A stretch of DNA of 9,277 nt, taken from the NCBI GenBank assembly GCA_021299615.1, contig JAJTHC010000173.1, positions 1 through 9,277 of the forward strand, given 5' to 3'. This stretch comes from Vampirovibrionales bacterium (GTDB taxonomy: Bacteria > Cyanobacteriota > Vampirovibrionia > Vampirovibrionales > JAJTHC01). Below the pieces are notes generated by a model that ran no database searches, had not been told where the DNA came from, and was given only the letters and a program-made list of their open reading frames with translations. Shown one piece after another: positions 5,647 through 9,277 of this stretch. Within the stretch, counting starts at the first letter, position 1; each line of letters begins with the position of its first letter. A program made the translations under genes and the position numbers.

Positions 5647-7767
5647 CTACTCCTGCAACGAAAATCGCACCGTCGCCGTAAACATGCTATCCGAATAAGA
5701 CAAATCTAAGGTCCCTTCCATAGCTTCGGTCAAGGCTTTTGCGATAAACAAACCCAAGCCACTGCCACGGCTACGACGCGTGAGGCCGTCATCCAAACGA
5801 TGAAACTTTTCGAAAAGTTGCATAAGTTGAGCTTCGGTAATTTCATCACTCGGGTTTGAAATATGTATATTCAATGCGTCACCAAGGGCTTCAAAGGAAA
5901 CGTGAATCGCATCGTCTTCTTCACGACGATATTTCGCCGCATTTTCAAGCAGGTTCACCATCACTTGCTGCCAACGATCTTCATCGACCGAAAGCGTCCA
6001 CTGTGAAAACGCATCGCCTTCAGGAAAGCTCACGCTTAAGGCGTCTTGCACGGCTTCAGGGAGCAAAGGCATCAGGTGTTGCCAGAGGCTTTCAAGCGTC
6101 TGATCTTCACAATAGACTCGCAAACTATGATTTTCCAAATCAGGAATCACCAGCAAATCTTCCACCAAACGGTTCAATCGCTTACATTGTTGCTTAATGG
6201 TGAGCAAGGACTGTACTTGCTGTTCATCAGTCAAGGCATCCCGATGCTTGAGCAAACGGTTCGTGTATCCTTGAATGTTCATGAGCGGCGTGCGAAGCTC
6301 ATGGCTGACCGTGTCAATCAAGGTGGATTTCAACTCATCGAGTTTAGCGAGTTGCGTATTGGCTTCTCGAATCGTCGTGACCTGCTTTTCAAGCTGACGG
6401 CTCATGCGGTTGACTTCAGACGTTAAATAGCGGATTTCAAAGGGCGTCACCCAATTGATAATTAGACGAATTTGCCGACCGTAATTGCCTTCACCCATCG
6501 CTTTAATACCCTTAATCAACTGGCGAAAGTTCCGCACAATGCCCAAGACATAGCCTAAACCGATTAGGATGCTAATCAACAGGCTACCGCCGATGAGTCC
6601 AAAAATCTTGAGGCGAGCCTGTTTGAGGAAGTGTCGGTTCTGATGCCAATCAGGCGACACGATCAACCATGTATCCAGAGGCTTGAGTTCGGTAAGAATA
6701 TAGTCTTTCCCCTCGTGGCGAAAGCCTTTCCAGCTTAAGTCTTGGTAACTAGGGGTGGGTGTGGTTTGTCTTTCGGCTTGGAGGGCATCCAAAACCGCTG
6801 GTGGAGGATCTTGCCTTTCAAAGCGGATGGCTCCTTGCTGGTTTTCTTTGAGATGCAAAATCGTTAAACGTCTTACTCCCTCCCCTTTAAGGGGAGGAAA
6901 ATAAGCCTTTTCATTCACGGAGTGAATCTTCTCCTTTAGGAAGGAGAGGTTGGGAGAGGAAACCATCGGTTTTCTTTCCCAAGAGAAAAAGTTTACTTTT
7001 TCGACCACGTTGGGGTGGGGAGTAGAGGTGACGCCCGATTCTTGAGATCCCCCCCTCTCCCTAACCCTCTCCTCAAGGAGAGGGGACAGGAACTTACCTG
7101 AAGCATCCACAGAATAAGGTAAAGCAAGCCAAACCCCCGCTTTTTGCAGATGCAACAGATCCCCTAGCATGGCTTTAAGACTGTCAAGCTTGCGGACTTG
7201 CACCAACGTAAGATGATTGTTCAACGGCAAACGACTCTTCAACCACGCAGGTTCAAGCGAATCGCCTTGCCAAGCAGGGAGGAGTTGGTAATTTTCTTTA
7301 GACGTTGAAGAGCTTCCACACGCCCACGCATTTAAGCCCTTGCGTTGACTTATATTCGGCGGAACCTTACTCGCCCATTGTAGAAGTTCTTGTGTTGTGG
7401 AATTACACACGCCCACAAATTGCAAATCATCTTCAAAACTCAAAAAATGAGCCAATGCCTTTTGATTCAAGCGTTGTGGGTTGAAGCGTCGTTCTTGAAA
7501 GAGCCGTAAAATTGTGCGAGACTGCGTTTGCTGAAACGCCAGTTCCTGCCACGTACTTTTAAGCGTCGAACGCAGGACGTCTTCTTCGGTCGCCGCAATT
7601 TGCTTGCGTAAGGCACTGTCGTTAATGTCGTACAGCCAAACGCTTAAGCCCCCCAGCGGAATGGTGACAATCAACAAAACCAAAATGATAATCTGCTGAT
7701 AGAAGCGAAAGCCCGTCGTTTTACGACGCAAGCCCCACGGCTTTGATTTCAAAAACGTAAGCGGCAT
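5647..7767 (-). CDS. membrane sensor histidine kinase
   Basis: A 706-residue kinase, partner of the regulator gene directly upstream. Helix 1 is at about residues 25-47, a long extracytoplasmic sensor region at 48-387, helix 2 at about 388-410, a HAMP-like linker to about 463, and a HisKA domain with SHELRTPL (phospho-acceptor His489). The ATPase domain carries the N box NLLENAAKY (605-613), the F box LFEKFHRL and the G2 box GSGLGL (668-673). The G1 box is degenerate: ISNPSDEI replaces the usual D-x-G-x-G, with Asn638 at the Asp position. Residues about 228-297 are encoded by a palindrome-rich insert. ATG 7767 follows the regulator's TAA with no gap, which implies translational coupling. The signal sensed is unknown. 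Kinase identity is firm; activity with the altered G1 box is likely but unproven. Confidence 0.93.
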   Translation of the reverse strand: MPLTFLKSKPWGLRRKTTGFRFYQQIIILVLLIVTIPLGGLSVWLYDINDSALRKQIAATEEDVLRSTLKSTWQELAFQQTQSRTILRLFQERRFNPQRLNQKALAHFLSFEDDLQFVGVCNSTTQELLQWASKVPPNISQRKGLNAWACGSSSTSKENYQLLPAWQGDSLEPAWLKSRLPLNNHLTLVQVRKLDSLKAMLGDLLHLQKAGVWLALPYSVDASGKFLSPLLEERVRERGGSQESGVTSTPHPNVVEKVNFFSWERKPMVSSPNLSFLKEKIHSVNEKAYFPPLKGEGVRRLTILHLKENQQGAIRFERQDPPPAVLDALQAERQTTPTPSYQDLSWKGFRHEGKDYILTELKPLDTWLIVSPDWHQNRHFLKQARLKIFGLIGGSLLISILIGLGYVLGIVRNFRQLIKGIKAMGEGNYGRQIRLIINWVTPFEIRYLTSEVNRMSRQLEKQVTTIREANTQLAKLDELKSTLIDTVSHELRTPLMNIQGYTNRLLKHRDALTDEQQVQSLLTIKQQCKRLNRLVEDLLVIPDLENHSLRVYCEDQTLESLWQHLMPLLPEAVQDALSVSFPEGDAFSQWTLSVDEDRWQQVMVNLLENAAKYRREEDDAIHVSFEALGDALNIHISNPSDEITEAQLMQLFEKFHRLDDGLTRRSRGSGLGLFIAKALTEAMEGTLDLSYSDSMFTATVRFSLQE
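6879..7085. repeat. palindromic repeat cluster inserted within the kinase gene
   Basis: Four or five perfect inverted repeats lie in about 205 bp of coding sequence. CCTCCCCTTTAAGGGGAGG is at 6879-6897; ATTCAC/GTGAAT at 6913-6918 and 6922-6927; TCTCCTT/AAGGAGA at 6930-6936 and 6941-6947; GAAAAAGT/ACTTTTTC at 6985-7002; and CCCTCTCCT/AGGAGAGGG at 7065-7073 and 7076-7084. The outer halves (about 6930-6960 and 7055-7085) are inverted versions of one AAGGAGAGG..TNGGGAGAGG motif, of a type widespread as REP/MITE-like repeats in bacterial genomes. The insert keeps the frame open and encodes an Arg/Glu/Pro-rich linker (FLSPLLEERVRERG through PPLKGEGVRR). Exact ends and any target-site duplication were not determined. 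Confidence 0.65.
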
Positions 7768-8538
7768 TTAGTCCTGACTTTCTTCAATGTTAAGGCGGTA
7801 GCCCACATTGTTGACAGTTTGAATGAGCGTCGGTTGTTTGGCGTCCAGCTCGACTTTTTGACGCAAGCCGCCGACATGGACTCTCACGGTGCGGACGTCA
7901 TCGGTGGCGTCATAGCCCCAAACTTCTTGCAAGAGCGTCGACAAAGAAACGGCTTCATTGGCGTGTTGCACCAAGCAATAGAGAATCTCAAATTCGGTGG
8001 GTGTGAGGCGGATCATCTGCCCATGGCAAAAGACTTCGAGCGATTTCGGTAACAAACGTAAGTCCCCGATCGCCAAACGCTCTGTGGGATTCGTGTCCAG
8101 TGCATCCGCCGTTTTATTGGGGTTCGCCACCGTTTTACCTTGTAGATCCGCTAGCTTGCCTGAACGACGGAACAAGGCTCGCATACGCACCATGAGTTCT
8201 TGCAGTTCAAAGGGTTTGACCAAATAATCGTCCGCCCCTGCGTGAAAGCCCTTGACCTTGTCTTCCAACTGGCTTTTGGCGGTGAGTAGAATAATCGGCA
8301 AGCTTTCCCGATACGGAAGTTCTCGCACGTGCTTACACAAGGCGTATCCGTCGAGCTTGGGCATCATCACATCCACCAACGCAATATCTAGGGCGGTGGA
8401 GCCTTGCAGGAACTTGAGGGCATCCATGCCGTTTTTGGCGGTATGGACTTCAAAGCCCATGAGTTCAAAGTCCATTTGCATGAGCGACAGAATATCGGGG
8501 TCGTCATCCACAATCAATAAGCGAATCGGGCTTGCCAT
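7768..8538 (-). CDS. OmpR/PhoB-family response regulator
   Basis: A 256-residue DNA-binding regulator. The receiver domain (about 1-120) has the acidic pair Asp11-Asp12, phospho-acceptor Asp56 (LVDVMMPKLDG), Thr86 (ILLTAK) and Lys108 (DYLVKP), all as expected. A linker of about 30 residues (Asn/Asp/Thr-rich) precedes a winged-helix effector domain from about 155, with LTPTEFEILYCLV, EVWGYD, and TVRVHVGGLRQKVE as recognition helix, ending in NNVGYRL. The wording of the effector domain (VRVHVGGLRQK) recalls cyanobacterial regulators, which is a hint about lineage, not an assignment. ATG 8538 has AAAGGA nine bases upstream. It is the first gene of the operon with the kinase, which presumably phosphorylates it; targets are unknown. 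Divergent aroH is one candidate target. Confidence 0.95.
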   Translation of the reverse strand: MASPIRLLIVDDDPDILSLMQMDFELMGFEVHTAKNGMDALKFLQGSTALDIALVDVMMPKLDGYALCKHVRELPYRESLPIILLTAKSQLEDKVKGFHAGADDYLVKPFELQELMVRMRALFRRSGKLADLQGKTVANPNKTADALDTNPTERLAIGDLRLLPKSLEVFCHGQMIRLTPTEFEILYCLVQHANEAVSLSTLLQEVWGYDATDDVRTVRVHVGGLRQKVELDAKQPTLIQTVNNVGYRLNIEESQD

Positions 8539-8550
8539 GTGTATTCATCC

Positions 8551-8578
8551 TTTACCATTGCAGTATGTTTATTATAGA
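8551..8578 (+). promoter_or_regulatory. possible promoter for aroH, overlapping the divergent one
   Basis: TTTACC (8551-8556, four of six) and TATAGA (8573-8578) are 16 bases apart on the plus strand. The -10 overlaps the opposite-strand -10 of the regulator operon. Match quality is modest. Confidence 0.3.
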
Positions 8579-8598
8579 CTGATTGTACAAATTATGAA
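8571..8598 (-). promoter_or_regulatory. predicted sigma-70-type promoter for the two-component operon
   Basis: On the minus strand a perfect -10 TATAAT (8576-8571) lies 16 bases from a fair -35 TTCATA (8598-8593, four of six). This gives a start near 8564 and a leader of about 25 bases to ATG 8538. Confidence 0.5.
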
Positions 8599-8602
8599 AG
8601 AT

Positions 8603-8607
8603 AAGGA
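8603..8607 (+). promoter_or_regulatory. ribosome binding site supporting the GTG start of aroH
   Basis: AAGGA is eight bases before GTG 8616. No ATG lies between it and the conserved RGATT motif, so the GTG is the natural start. Confidence 0.6.
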
Positions 8608-8615
8608 TTTTATTT

Positions 8616-9032
8616 GTGCCTGAATCACGACTCCACGCTTTACGAGGGGCAACCACCTTGCCTGAAGACACCGCCGAAGCCATGGACATTGAAGTAAGCC
8701 GTCTGCTGGAAGCGATGGTGTCTCAAAATCACATCAAACCCAGCGATATTGTAAGCGTGATGTTCACCCTCACGCCTGACTTGCATAGTGCCAGCCCTGC
8801 GAAAGTGGCTCGACGGGCGTTACCTTGGCAGGATGTCGCCCTATTTTCCGCCATAGAACCTGACATTGAAGGTCAACCATCTAAGGCGGTGCGTGTGATG
8901 ATTCACTTTTACAGCACGAAAACGCAAGCCCAGCTCAAGCACGTGTACTTGAACGAAGCTCGTCTTTTGCGTCCAGATCGGGCGGTGAATCCGTATTCGT
9001 ATGCAGGCTCATCGCTTGGGTTGATGCCTTAG
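8616..9032 (+). CDS. aroH: monofunctional chorismate mutase, AroH class
   Basis: Converts chorismate to prephenate, the first committed step to phenylalanine and tyrosine; cytoplasmic, and the family forms a pseudo-alpha/beta-barrel trimer. The 138-residue length is slightly more than the Bacillus subtilis enzyme. It aligns by eye with that protein: RGATT (Arg10 for Arg7), the KPSDIVSVMFTLTPDLHSAS stretch including the conserved TPDLH, Glu81 (for Glu78), Arg93 in VRVM (for Arg90), HVYL (Tyr111 for Tyr108) and LRPD (Arg119 for Arg116). All key substrate-binding residues are kept; the Cys75 equivalent is Ser78. The start is GTG with a good AAGGA. The C-terminal tail (NPYSYAGSSLGLMP) is longer than usual. 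It is divergent from the two-component operon and its stop overlaps the stop of the convergent gene. Confidence 0.93.
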   Translation: MPESRLHALRGATTLPEDTAEAMDIEVSRLLEAMVSQNHIKPSDIVSVMFTLTPDLHSASPAKVARRALPWQDVALFSAIEPDIEGQPSKAVRVMIHFYSTKTQAQLKHVYLNEARLLRPDRAVNPYSYAGSSLGLMP

Positions 9033-9277
9033 CTTGCACGTTTGGATACATCTTGTGGTTCAATATGTGCAATATCTATTTCAAAACCGTGTTTTTTCAT
9101 TTCAGTTTCAATGCGGTATTGCAACCATGAACGTACAGGGGCATCCAACGCAGACGCCAATTCAATGAGTCGTTTAAATGGTATGAGGAATTTTTGTATT
9201 GTTATGACAGGATGATTCTATAAATTTACCATAATCCTCGAACGGGGGTTCCTGTTTCGACTCCTTGTCGGGGAAGA
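9029..9277 (-). pseudogene. hypothetical gene, frameshifted, 5' part beyond the window
   Basis: Two minus-strand frames read like one protein. From the right edge, codons beginning at 9275 give FPDKESKQEPPFEDYGKFIE and continue to a TAA at 9176-9174. The other frame gives IPFKRLIELASALDAPVRSW and runs to TAA at 9031-9029, and it is open upstream only to a TAG at 9220-9218 with no plausible start codon. Dropping one A from the run of five (T-run 9191-9195 on the plus strand) joins them into one continuous, hydrophilic, coding-like product. That argues for a single-base insertion, a sequencing error or programmed slippage. The join is inferred. Its stop overlaps that of aroH tail to tail (9029-9032). 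I do not recognise the family; the tail (HGFEIDIAHIEPQDVSKRAS) is mixed-charge and soluble. Confidence 0.5.

Noticed and set aside
8252..8623. 123-codon plus-strand ORF antisense to the response regulator
   Set aside because: It is complementary to conserved receiver-domain codons and runs into the aroH leader with no ribosome site, so it is a shadow frame.
9225..9277. T-loop-like and G/C-run wording that suggested the end of a tRNA or tmRNA
   Set aside because: No matching acceptor, T-stem or anticodon pairing could be formed on either strand, and the stretch reads as coding on the minus strand.
1..9277. CRISPR array, toxin-antitoxin pair, phage genes or biosynthetic cluster
   Set aside because: No regularly spaced direct repeats, no paired small genes with recognisable motifs, and no structural phage or multi-enzyme cluster were seen.

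Overview
The window is an ordinary bacterial chromosomal stretch with an accessory left edge. It carries six intact protein genes, two genes that look broken (one by a nonsense codon, one by a frameshift), the tail of an IS630-type transposase, and two kinds of non-coding repeat. The host cannot be named from the sequence alone. An AroH-class chorismate mutase, an OmpR-type regulator whose C-terminal half resembles cyanobacterial regulators, and a large lipoprotein resembling DUF3352 proteins would fit the cyanobacterial/Vampirovibrionia (Melainabacteria) lineage. That placement is inference with moderate to low confidence.

Left edge (1-1162): the C-terminus of an IS630-family transposase runs in from outside and stops at 123-125. 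Directly after it comes copy A of a dispersed repeat (about 135-254), then a short unassigned ORF (268-381). Convergent to that is a hypothetical gene (392-1069, minus) with a good ribosome site and start codon but an in-frame TAG at codon 10. Its upstream spacer holds two short palindromes.

Centre left (1163-3997): a minus-strand pair comprises a large lipoprotein (1845-3695) followed, one base after its stop codon, by a divergent phosphoribosylanthranilate isomerase, trpF (1163-1843). Upstream of the lipoprotein lies copy B of the repeat (about 3808-3949), inverted relative to copy A, so the two copies bracket about 3.5 kb.

Centre right (3998-5646): a ten-helix DMT/EamA-family exporter-like permease and a small hypothetical membrane protein, both on the minus strand.

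Right (5647-9277): a two-component operon on the minus strand, with an OmpR-type response regulator followed with no gap by a large membrane histidine kinase. The kinase sensor region contains about 200 bp of dense palindromes that look like a mobile repeat inserted in frame. A monofunctional chorismate mutase (aroH) is divergent from the regulator, and their predicted promoters overlap. aroH ends by overlapping the stop codon of a convergent, frameshifted hypothetical gene that continues past the right edge.

No CRISPR array, tRNA, rRNA or complete mobile element is visible. trpF and aroH both belong to aromatic amino acid synthesis (the tryptophan branch and the prephenate branch) but sit in separate units about 7 kb apart, so their closeness may be coincidental. 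I did not find a convincing new multi-gene system. The best leads are the in-frame repeat insertion in the kinase, the paired dispersed repeat, and the two disrupted genes.
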